Part shown: positions 50,445 to 57,959 of the stretch, piece by piece
How positions within the stretch are numbered: the first letter of the stretch is position 1
Layout: each line of letters opens with the position of its first letter
Assembly: GCA_046331545.1 (NCBI GenBank)
Contig: JAXLQR010000002.1
Location: 682,001 to 746,000 of the forward strand
Direction of reading: 5' to 3'
Length of the DNA: 64,000 nt
From: JADJVL01 sp046331545
Lineage (GTDB): Bacteria > Acidobacteriota > Holophagae > Holophagales > Holophagaceae
Made by a program: the position numbers and the translations under genes
Notes under the pieces: model-generated
What the model saw: the letters and a program-made list of their open reading frames with translations, nothing else
What the model was told of the DNA's origin: nothing
Database searches by the model: none

Positions 50445-51761
50445 TCAGTGGGCGTGGCCGGGCGGAACCGGAGCCGGGGCGGGGGCCGTCGCAGCCTCGC
50501 CCTTGCGGCCCATCTGGGCCAGGGCGGCCTTCAGCCGGGATTCGGAATCCACCAGGAAGGCGGCGCGGACCACCACGGCGTCGCCGGGCTGCAGGCCGGA
50601 GGTGATCTCCACCTTCTCCCCGGTGGTCGCACCGACGCCGACCTCCCGGGGCTCGAACTTCCCAGACCCGAGCGACACGAACACGACCTTGGTGGTGCCC
50701 GTGTCCAGGACCGCGTCCAGGGGCACGACCAGCCCCGTCCGGCCCTGGCTGCGGAGCAGCACTTCGCCGAACATCTCGGGCTTCAGCGCGCCCCCCGGAT
50801 TCGGGAATTCCAGCCGGGCCTTCGCGGTGCGCGTCTTCGGGTCCAGCACGGGGTCCAGGAAGGCCACGCGGCCCTGGAAGGTCCGCCCCGGGGCGGAAGG
50901 CACCATGAATTCCGCCGGCGTGCCCGGCCGGACGCGGCCCAGCTCGGACTCGTAGACATCCACCAGCACCCACACGCGGCTGAGGTCCGTGATCTCGAAG
51001 GGCGTGTCGGCGACGGAGAGCCGCGAGCCCTCCACGATGGATTTGGCGGTCACCACCCCCGAGACCGGCGAGGCGATGGTCAGGCTCTTCGTGGGCTGGC
51101 CCGTGCGCTCCAGGGCCTCGAGGGTCGAAGCCGGGATGTCCCAGAGGGCCAGGCGCCGGCGGGCGGAAGCCGCCAGCTCCTCGCCGCTGCGCTGGAGCTC
51201 GGCGGAGCCCTCCAGGGACTTCCGGGTGCGCAGGGCCAGGAGGTACTCGTTCTGGGCCGCCAGCAGCTCGGGGCTGTAGATCGAGAAGAGGGGCTGGCCC
51301 TTGGCCACCGGCTTGCCCACGAAGTCCACGAAGAGGCGCTCGACGTAGCCGTCCACCTTCACGTTGACCTTGCGCACCCGGGTCTCGTCCACCGCCACGC
51401 GGCCCGAGGCGCGCAGCTCGCCGCCCACGGGGCCCATCGCGGCCCGTTCCGTCCTGAGGCCGATGAGCTGCTGGCGTTCGGCGTCGATGTGCACGGGGGC
51501 GTGGGACTCCAGCGCCGAATCCCCATGGGTGGCGCCGTCCATGGGCACCAGGGCCATGCCGCAGAGGGGGCAGTCGCCAGGGTGGTCCTGGAGGATCTGG
51601 GGATGCATGGGGCAGTGGTACATGGCTTTGGCCGGGGCCTGGGCCGCCGCCGTCGCCTGGGGCGCGGCGGGGGCCGGGGCGGGTCGCAGGACCCACGTGA
51701 GTCCGGCGCCGGCCCCGAGGCCGAGGCCGGTGAAGAGGAGGGCTTTGAGGTTCGGGTTCAT
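50445..51761 (-). CDS. cusB: RND efflux adaptor with an N-terminal heavy-metal-binding domain (CusB-like)
   Basis: 438 aa from the ATG at 51761. A single N-terminal membrane anchor (LFTGLGLGAGAGLTWVL) and Pro/Ala linker precede a heavy-metal-binding domain at about 48-76: MYHCPMHPQILQDHPGDCPL CGMALVP. The domain has the Cys-x13-Cys-x2-Cys arrangement with YHCPMHP (Cys50, Cys64, Cys67). Then barrel-sandwich and coiled-coil parts (VNVKVDGYVERLFVDFVGKP, LFSIYSPELLAAQNEYLLAL) and beta domains (VSGVVTAKSIVEGSRLSVAD). It should link CusA to the outer-membrane channel and pass metal to it. 8-nt spacing to the channel gene and 10 to cusA. Confidence 0.92.
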   Translation of the reverse strand: MNPNLKALLFTGLGLGAGAGLTWVLRPAPAPAAPQATAAAQAPAKAMYHCPMHPQILQDHPGDCPLCGMALVPMDGATHGDSALESHAPVHIDAERQQLIGLRTERAAMGPVGGELRASGRVAVDETRVRKVNVKVDGYVERLFVDFVGKPVAKGQPLFSIYSPELLAAQNEYLLALRTRKSLEGSAELQRSGEELAASARRRLALWDIPASTLEALERTGQPTKSLTIASPVSGVVTAKSIVEGSRLSVADTPFEITDLSRVWVLVDVYESELGRVRPGTPAEFMVPSAPGRTFQGRVAFLDPVLDPKTRTAKARLEFPNPGGALKPEMFGEVLLRSQGRTGLVVPLDAVLDTGTTKVVFVSLGSGKFEPREVGVGATTGEKVEITSGLQPGDAVVVRAAFLVDSESRLKAALAQMGRKGEAATAPAPAPVPPGHAH

Positions 51762-51769
51762 GGCGGGCC

Positions 51770-53215
51770 TCACATGGACTTCAGGGACGGGGTGGTCGGA
51801 GCGGATGACGCGGCCGCCTCGGCCTCCTTCTTCGGCATCGCGGCGCCGGCCGCGGAGCCCCCGCCGGCGCCCATGGCGGCGCCGCCGGAGAGACCGGCGA
51901 GGACGAGGCCCGGGATCGGGGGCGTGGGCCCTGGATTCAGCTCCTCGGCGGCGATGGCGCTGGCCTGGAGCTGGGCCTGGGCCTCGAGCATCGCGTTGCG
52001 GTCGGCGATGTAGCCCTGGACGGCCTCCAGGACGCCGAGGTAGCCGGCGCGGCCGGACTCGAGCTGCAGGAGTGCCGCGTCCAGGGCCGCGCGGCTCTGG
52101 GTGAGCAGGCCTTCCCGGTAGAGGCGCAGCACCTTCCGGATGCCTTCCGCCTGGGTCCGGCGTTCGGCCTGAGCCCGGCTGAGGTTGAGGGCCGCGACGC
52201 GGCGCTCGCCCAGGTGCATGCGGTGCTCGGCCTCCCACTGCTGCACGGCCTTGCGCTGCTTGCTGCCCGCCCAGACCGGGAGCGAGAGCCCCAGGCCGAC
52301 CTTCCAGCCGGAGCCGACGCCCTCGGTGCGCATGACCCCGCCGCTCACCACGAAGTCGGGCCGCAGGTTGAGCCGGTTCTCGTGGATGGCGGCCTGGGCG
52401 TGGATGAGGTGCGCGTCGGCGGCGGCGATCTCCGGGCTGCGGGCGGCCTCGGCTTCGGCGAGGTCCGCCCAGACGGCCGGGTCGGGATCCGGGAGCGCGT
52501 CGAGGGTGAAAGGCGTCTCGAAGGCCAGGTCCGCGGGCTGGTCCCGCAGCGCATTGAAGGCGGCCAGCCTCGCCCGGAGCTCGGCCTCCGCGGTCCAGCG
52601 CCGCTGGAGGAGGCGGCTGCGTTCCAGCTGGGCCCGCAGCAGGTCCGCCTGGCTCCCCTGCCCCGCCTCGAAGCGGGCGCGGACGGCCCCTTCGGCCTGG
52701 GCCGCGAGGCGGTCCTGGAGGTCCAGGAGGCCGGCCTGCTCCCGGACCAGCATCAGGCCGACGAAGGCCCGCTGGGCTTCGGCGCGAAGGCCCAGGCGGA
52801 CGCGGTCCCGGGCGGCCTCCTCGCCGGCTGCGGCCTGGCGGGCGATGGTCTCGCGCCGGTCGCGCTTGCCGGGCCAGGGCAGCACCTGGCTCACGGTGAG
52901 GGCCCGGGACTTCATGTCCTCCCTCACGCCCATCTGGGTGTCGGGGCTCCGGGAGTACTCCAGGCCCAGGACCGGATCCTCCAGGCTCCGCGCCTGCGGG
53001 ATCTTGAGGTTCTCCACTGCCACGGATTCCATGGCGCGGTCGAGGTCGGGATGGCGCGCCAGCACCTCGGCCACGTAGGCCTCGAGGGCGGCGGCCAGGA
53101 CCTGGGATGGCGTCGGGGAGTGGGCGGGGGACGGCGCGGGGGCCTGGGCGGCGAGGGGCGCGGCGATCAGCGCGGCCACGGCCAGGCGCCCCGCCGAAGG
53201 GGCGGAACGGAACAT
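51770..53215 (-). CDS. TolC-family outer-membrane efflux protein (CusC-like)
   Basis: 481 aa, signal peptide MFRSAPSAGRLAVAALIAAP LAAQ. RBS AGGAGG upstream. Two repeats of the long-helix alpha-barrel type (ETIARQAAAGEEAARDRVRL, AEGAVRARFEAGQGSQADLL and ERRVAALNLSRAQAERRTQA, RAALDAALLQLESGRAGYLG). The motif 'F-x-x-G-x-x-x-x-x-D-L-L' is a known TolC signature. The C-terminal 60 residues are Ala/Gly/Pro-rich and probably disordered, longer than usual. It is the exit duct for the adaptor/pump genes downstream and first of the trio. No membrane lipid-anchor Cys, unlike CusC. Confidence 0.88.
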   Translation of the reverse strand: MFRSAPSAGRLAVAALIAAPLAAQAPAPSPAHSPTPSQVLAAALEAYVAEVLARHPDLDRAMESVAVENLKIPQARSLEDPVLGLEYSRSPDTQMGVREDMKSRALTVSQVLPWPGKRDRRETIARQAAAGEEAARDRVRLGLRAEAQRAFVGLMLVREQAGLLDLQDRLAAQAEGAVRARFEAGQGSQADLLRAQLERSRLLQRRWTAEAELRARLAAFNALRDQPADLAFETPFTLDALPDPDPAVWADLAEAEAARSPEIAAADAHLIHAQAAIHENRLNLRPDFVVSGGVMRTEGVGSGWKVGLGLSLPVWAGSKQRKAVQQWEAEHRMHLGERRVAALNLSRAQAERRTQAEGIRKVLRLYREGLLTQSRAALDAALLQLESGRAGYLGVLEAVQGYIADRNAMLEAQAQLQASAIAAEELNPGPTPPIPGLVLAGLSGGAAMGAGGGSAAGAAMPKKEAEAAASSAPTTPSLKSM

Positions 53216-53258
53216 GGGACCTCCTGGAAAGGAAAGACGGACGGGGCGACCGTCCCTT

Positions 53259-53627
53259 TCAGATCCGGAGGAGCCTCAGGGTGGCGAGGTGGCGTCCCAG
53301 ATCGGGATCCCGGCCCCGGGGCGCGCGGCGGGGCGTCGCCTCCCGGAGGTCCTGGGCCGTCCCAGGGGCCGCCGTCCAGGGCGCGGCCTCCCGCTCCCGG
53401 GGCGCGGCCTCCCCGGTGGTTTCGGCCTCCTGCGCGGGGGCGGCGGCCTGGACCGGCGCAGCGCAGGGGGCGCGGTGGCCGGGCACCGGCGTGGTGGGTC
53501 CGCAGGGGCAGGGCTCGGCCGGGGTGTCGCAGCAGCCGCAGGCGGGCGTATCAGCGGGCAGGGACAGGCCCTGCCCCGCGCCGAGGACCAGCGCGAAGGC
53601 CAGGAGGATGCGGACGAGGAAGCGCAC
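53259..53627 (-). CDS. small secreted Cys-rich protein leading the metal-efflux operon
   Basis: 122 aa from a GTG at 53627 (ATG absent). Signal peptide MRFLVRILLAFALVLGAGQG L, then a Cys-rich stretch DTPACGCCDTPAEPCPCGPT (six Cys in about 15 residues: CGCC, CPC), suited to bind soft metals. A Pro/Ala/Arg-rich tail follows. It precedes the TolC-like gene by 43 nt on the same strand, so it probably belongs to the operon as a periplasmic metal sponge or sensor. Low-complexity C-terminus; the exact end is uncertain. Confidence 0.65.
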   Translation of the reverse strand: MRFLVRILLAFALVLGAGQGLSLPADTPACGCCDTPAEPCPCGPTTPVPGHRAPCAAPVQAAAPAQEAETTGEAAPREREAAPWTAAPGTAQDLREATPRRAPRGRDPDLGRHLATLRLLRI

Positions 53628-53760
53628 GACGGATCCAGTCTAGGCCCGGCGGCGCGGACCGGAGACACCAAAAGGGAGCGGCGCGCGTGAGATTTGGTCT
53701 GGATCACAGGGCCCGGCAGCCTGCCGGAAGAGCCGTGGTATTCCTGGAGCCGGAGCGCGC

Positions 53761-54825
53761 GTGGCGGAGACGGTGGACATCCTGGTGGTGGGGGGCGGCA
53801 TCGCCGGGCTCGCCACCGCGATGCACCTGGCCCGCGAGGGCGGCCGCGGCGTGCTGCTCCTGGACCGGGAGGACCACCCGGGCTTCCACGCCTCGGGCCA
53901 CAATGCCGCCATCGCCCGGCAACTCACCGGGCGCGCGGAGCACACGGCGCTGACGGTGGAAGGGCGCCAGGCCCTGGCGGACGCCGGCCTGCTGCAGCCC
54001 ACCGGCGGCCTGTTGCTGGCCCTGGACGCCTCGGCCCTGGATCCCCTGGAGGCCGAGGCGGAGTCCGTGGGCCTCCCCGTCGAGCGCGGCGAAGGGTCGG
54101 TGCTGCCGGGCCTGAAGGCAGCGGCCCACCTCCGAATCCCCTCCGACGGCGTCATCGACGTCCACGGCATGCTGGGCTTCTGCGCCCGGGAGGCGCGGGC
54201 GGCGGGGGCGGTGCTCCGCTATGGATGCGGCGTGGAGGCCGTGGAGGCGACGGTCGAGGGGTTCACCGTCGCCACGGGCGGCGGGACCGTCCACGCGGCG
54301 GTCCTCGTCAACGCCGCCGGGGCCTGGGCCTCCGCCCTGGGCCGGAAGGCCGGCGGGCTGGATCTGGACTTGAAGCCGCTGCGCCGCCACCTGGCCTGGA
54401 GCGAGGGCCCCTGGCCCGCGGACGCGCCCTGGGCCTGGTGGGTGGACCGGCCCTTCTACCTGCGGCCCGAGAGCGGGGGCCTCCTGATGTGCCCCTGCGA
54501 CGAGACGGAAGTGGCGCCGCCGGCCCGGGGCCACCAGCCCGACACGGATCCGGCGGCCATGGAGCAGCTCGCCGCCCTGGTCCAGGAGCTCGCCCCCGAC
54601 CTGGCGGACCACGGCATCGTGCGCGCCTGGTCCGGCCTGCGCACCTTCGCGCCGGACCGCAGGTTCGTCATCGGCTGGGATCCCGTGAACCCTCGCCTCT
54701 TCTGGGTCGCGGGACTGGGCGGGCACGGCATGACGTCGGGCCTGGCGGTGGGTCGGCTGGCGGCGGCGCTGATGGAGCTGGACGCCCTACCGCGGCATCC
54801 CCTGAGCCCGGCGCGCTTCGGATAG
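53761..54825 (+). CDS. FAD-dependent oxidoreductase (DAO family)
   Basis: 354 aa from a GTG at 53761. N-terminal dinucleotide fold VDILVVGGGIAGLATAMHLA (GxGxxG) with VLLLDREDHPGFHASGHNAA for the adenine ribose and flavin. The C-terminal GLGGHGMTSGLAVGRLAAAL is the second FAD motif. The pattern GxxAxGxNA...R resembles glycine/sarcosine/D-amino-acid oxidases and glycerol-3-phosphate dehydrogenase-like proteins; substrate is not predictable. It is divergent from the Cys-rich gene and followed by a 61-bp gap, with no partner gene, so it probably stands alone. Confidence 0.85.
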   Translation: MAETVDILVVGGGIAGLATAMHLAREGGRGVLLLDREDHPGFHASGHNAAIARQLTGRAEHTALTVEGRQALADAGLLQPTGGLLLALDASALDPLEAEAESVGLPVERGEGSVLPGLKAAAHLRIPSDGVIDVHGMLGFCAREARAAGAVLRYGCGVEAVEATVEGFTVATGGGTVHAAVLVNAAGAWASALGRKAGGLDLDLKPLRRHLAWSEGPWPADAPWAWWVDRPFYLRPESGGLLMCPCDETEVAPPARGHQPDTDPAAMEQLAALVQELAPDLADHGIVRAWSGLRTFAPDRRFVIGWDPVNPRLFWVAGLGGHGMTSGLAVGRLAAALMELDALPRHPLSPARFG

Positions 54826-54886
54826 GCGCCCGCCGCGGGATCGGGCCGCCGGAACCTCCCAGGTGGGCGCCAACCCCCTGGGCGGG

Positions 54887-55588
54887 TCAGCGCACCGCCT
54901 TCCCGGCCCGCCCAACGCCTCCCAGCCCCTGGCCCGTAAGCCAGAGAGCGCAGCCGATCTCCCCCAGGGAGCCTGGTAGGTGGAGCCAGCCCGCCAGGGG
55001 TTTCGCGGGGAGGGACAGGAGGGGGGCGACGACCTCCAGGGTGTAGGCGACGCCCCCGGAAAGCAGGCCCCAGCCGAGGAGCCGGGGGAGGCGGCCAGAA
55101 CGGATCACCAGCCAGCCGAAGGGGAAGAGCCAGAGGCCCCAGAACAGGCTGGCCAGGCGCTCGGCCTGGGCGGCCCGGCGCAGGGCCACCCGGATGGCCC
55201 CTTCCACGGCCTCCGCCGCCGGCCCGGCTCCCGGAGCCGCCGACCCCAGCAGGCGCACGACCTCGAGCTGCTCGAGGAGTCCCTGGAAGCCCACGGGCAC
55301 CGCTGCGACCGCCAGGGTGACCATGAGCACCGACCCTGTGCGGGAGACGTCCTGGAAGATGGGGTACAGGGCGAGGGGAAGGAGCAGGAAGGCCACCTGC
55401 ATGGCCAGGTGGCTCGCCACGCCGGCCTGGTAGAGACCCAGGCGGGCCTGCAGGTGCGGCAGGGCCGTCCCCTGGATGCCCTGGGGCAGGGCCTGGGACG
55501 GAGCGACCAGGAGCGCGAAGATCCCCGTGGCCACGACCGCGAGGTAGAGCAGGCCCGCTCGAAGGGGCAGGTTGGGAGTGGGATTCAT
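54887..55588 (-). CDS. DUF4386-like integral membrane protein
   Basis: 233 aa with RBS GGAGC before ATG. Six or so membrane segments (AGLLYLAVVATGIFALLVAP, LAMQVAFLLLPLALYPIFQD, VLMVTLAVAAVPVGFQGLLE, LFWGLWLFPFGWLVIRSG, LLGWGLLSGGVAYTLEVVAP). The order, with a long third extracytoplasmic loop and the LFWGLWLFPFGWLV segment, matches DUF4386, a family of unknown function in many soil bacteria. Convergent with the oxidoreductase gene. Confidence 0.72.
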   Translation of the reverse strand: MNPTPNLPLRAGLLYLAVVATGIFALLVAPSQALPQGIQGTALPHLQARLGLYQAGVASHLAMQVAFLLLPLALYPIFQDVSRTGSVLMVTLAVAAVPVGFQGLLEQLEVVRLLGSAAPGAGPAAEAVEGAIRVALRRAAQAERLASLFWGLWLFPFGWLVIRSGRLPRLLGWGLLSGGVAYTLEVVAPLLSLPAKPLAGWLHLPGSLGEIGCALWLTGQGLGGVGRAGKAVR

Positions 55589-55822
55589 GGGTGCTCCGGG
55601 TCCAGGGGCGGGAGGGGATGCCTCCGATACGCGCGAAGACCCATCGGTTTAGGGGACACCTCCCGCCGGACCAGCTTCGCCAGGCGTGCCGAAGCAGCAA
55701 GGGAACGTGAGGCTACGACCACGGATCCCAGGGCCTGCGCGCCTGAATCACCGTGTTCTTCCCGAAGGTCACACGCGGCTGGCGTAGGACCCGGAAGGCC
55801 TGGGACAGGGGAATCCTTCCGC

Positions 55823-57880
55823 CTACCGCCCTCGCAGCTCCGCCGCCAGCTCTCCCGCTCCGTACACCCTCTCCAGCGCCTCGACGATGGCCCGGGCGTC
55901 CACGGCGATGCTGCGCTTGGTGCGGCCGTCGTAGAAGTAGCGGCCCACCTGGGCCTCGATGTTGGAGTCGAAGTTGAGGCCGACCAGCTCGCCGTCGATG
56001 TTCACCACGGGGGAACCGCTGTTGCCGCCGGTGGTGTCGCAGGCGTAGGCGAAGTTGAAGGGTGTGGAGAGCTCGACCTTGGCGGCGGCGTCCTTCCAGC
56101 GGGGCGGCAGGGCCCAGGCGCCGTCTTCCGCCTTCCCGCCGTGCCCCCAGGCGCGGTCGAAGAGGCCGGCGAAGGTGGTGAAGGGCTGCTGTTTCGTGCC
56201 GTTGGCGGGATAGGTCCCGATGGGGCCGTAGGTGAGGCGCAGGGTGAAGGTCGCGTCGGGGTACTGGGTCTTGCCGTAGACCTTGAAGCGGGCCTCGGCA
56301 ATGCGGCCGCCCATGTTGGTGTAGACGCCCTGGACCTCGTCCTCCACCTGCTTTCGGACCTTGCGGTTCAGCGGGTCCAGCTTCCGCGCGAGCAGGATCA
56401 TCGCGTCCGTGGATTCCGCGACGGCCTTCGCGCCGCCGTCCATCAGGCGCCTGCGCTCCGCCGGATCCGCCAGCTTCGAGCCCTTCACCGCCGCCTCGGC
56501 GGCCTCCCGGGGGGACTTGTCGCCCAGCATGGCCTTCACGAACGGATGGGCCGCGCCCAGCTCCTCCTTGGCCTCGGCGAGGTTGGCCGCCAGGATGGCG
56601 GCCTCCACGCCGGCGTCGAGGGGCTTGGGGCTCGCGAGGCGCGCCTTCATGGCCTTGAGGTTGGCCTCCTTGAATTCGTTCAGGCGCTTCTCGTCGGGCC
56701 GGGCGGTCTCCTCCACGAGGCGCACCAGGTTCAAGGCGTGCCCAAGGAGGCCTGAATTCCTCGGCGCGACGAAGCTGCTTTCCTTCAGCAGCTCGCCCTC
56801 CCGCTTCGCCGCCTGGGCGATGCGCGCCCAGGCCATGCCGGCCCGGGGCTTGAGTCCCGGGTCCTTGGCGACGGCGGCCCGCAGCGCCTGCTCGTCGGCC
56901 TGGATCTTCGCCATGGCTTCGGCGTCCTTCAGGCCCGCCAGCCAGCCGTTCTGGCGCTTGAGGCCGTTCTCCAGGCTCCGGAGCTGGTCACCCACGAGGC
57001 GGCGCGCCTCCTCCGAAGTCCTGCCGTGGGCCGCCAGGGCGTCCCGCAGCCGGGCCAGGCTCTTCAGGCGCAGGGGGAGGACCCTGTCCCGGGCCAGGGC
57101 CATCTGGGCGACGGTCTCCTGGCGCGCGGTGGCGGCCGGGTGGCCCGACGCGAAGACCAGGTCCCCGGCCTTGGCGCCCTTGGCGCTGAGCTTCAGGAAG
57201 TGCGCGGGCCGGTAGGGCTGGCCGTGCTCGTAGACCCGGAAGAGGGTGATGTCCAGGTCGTGGCGGGGCCAGGTGAAGTTGTCCCAGTCGCCGCCGAAGA
57301 AGGCGATGCCCTCCTCCGGCGCCATCACCAGGCGCACGTCGGTGAACTTCCGGTAGCGGTAGATCCAGGTCTCCCCGCCCTGGTAGAGGGTCACGGGATT
57401 GCAGGTCAGGCCCGTGCGTTCGGCCTCCGCCTTCTGGATCGCGGCCAGCGCGTTCTCCCGGGCCGCGCGGGCGGCCTTGTCGTCCATGCCGGGCTTCACC
57501 GCGGCGTTCACCTGGGCGGTGACGTCGGCCATGGAGTCCAGCAGCAGCAGCTCGTAGCCGGGAACCTTGAGCTCCTCGGCGCGGGAGCGGGCCAGGAAGC
57601 CGTCCTTCACGTAGTCCCGATCCTTCGCGCTGAGCTGCTGCACCGCGCCCAGGCCCACGTGGTGGTTGGTGAGCACGAGGCCGTCGGCGCTGACGAAGGC
57701 GCCGGTGGCCCCGGGGAAGCGCAGGCTGGAGAGTCGGAGGTGGTCCAGGAAGGCGTCGCTGGGGGTGAAGCCGTACGTCGCCTGGATCTTCGCCTTCGGC
57801 ACGTTGTCGAAGGTCCACATGCCCTCGTCGGCGTGGAGCGAGGCGGCCAGGGCGAGCATGGTGAAGGCGCGAAGGTGCAT
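55823..57880 (-). CDS. S46 family dipeptidyl-peptidase (A)
   Basis: 685 aa from the ATG at 57880 with signal peptide MHLRAFTMLALAASLHA DEG. The S46 family (DPP7/DPP11 of Bacteroidetes, also in other phyla) removes dipeptides from peptides in the periplasm. Catalytic His in LTNHHVGLGAVQQL (about 70-83), Asp in the DNFTWPRHDLDITLFRVYEH region, and catalytic Ser in CDTTGGNSGSPVVNIDGELV (about 610-629). The residue after FD in GLNFDSNIEAQ (Ser) sits at the site where Gly (DPP7) or Arg (DPP11) sets P1 preference, so specificity is not clear. An 80-bp gap with a hairpin separates it from its paralogue. Confidence 0.9.
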   Translation of the reverse strand: MHLRAFTMLALAASLHADEGMWTFDNVPKAKIQATYGFTPSDAFLDHLRLSSLRFPGATGAFVSADGLVLTNHHVGLGAVQQLSAKDRDYVKDGFLARSRAEELKVPGYELLLLDSMADVTAQVNAAVKPGMDDKAARAARENALAAIQKAEAERTGLTCNPVTLYQGGETWIYRYRKFTDVRLVMAPEEGIAFFGGDWDNFTWPRHDLDITLFRVYEHGQPYRPAHFLKLSAKGAKAGDLVFASGHPAATARQETVAQMALARDRVLPLRLKSLARLRDALAAHGRTSEEARRLVGDQLRSLENGLKRQNGWLAGLKDAEAMAKIQADEQALRAAVAKDPGLKPRAGMAWARIAQAAKREGELLKESSFVAPRNSGLLGHALNLVRLVEETARPDEKRLNEFKEANLKAMKARLASPKPLDAGVEAAILAANLAEAKEELGAAHPFVKAMLGDKSPREAAEAAVKGSKLADPAERRRLMDGGAKAVAESTDAMILLARKLDPLNRKVRKQVEDEVQGVYTNMGGRIAEARFKVYGKTQYPDATFTLRLTYGPIGTYPANGTKQQPFTTFAGLFDRAWGHGGKAEDGAWALPPRWKDAAAKVELSTPFNFAYACDTTGGNSGSPVVNIDGELVGLNFDSNIEAQVGRYFYDGRTKRSIAVDARAIVEALERVYGAGELAAELRGR

Positions 57881-57910
57881 GTCGGCTCCAGGAGGGAGGG
57901 CAGAACCGGG

Positions 57911-57946
57911 AAGGCCACCGGAACGCCGCGGCGCGCCGGTGGCCTT
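57911..57946. terminator. hairpin between the two S46 genes
   Basis: Perfect 11-bp inverted repeat AAGGCCACCGG ... CCGGTGGCCTT with a 14-nt loop that can itself pair (GCCGCGGC). Located between the stop of the upstream S46 gene and the start of the next, so a terminator or attenuator is likely. Confidence 0.5.
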
Positions 57947-57959
57947 GGGCCGCGGTCGG

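Noticed and set aside
47363..50605. 1080-residue open frame antisense to the RND pump
   Set aside because: His/Gly/Gln/Val-rich shadow typical of the complement of GC-rich membrane-protein genes.
55589..55822. Search for a small gene or RNA in the 234-bp gap before the S46 genes
   Set aside because: No RBS-linked frame, no strong hairpin with a T-run, no repeat.
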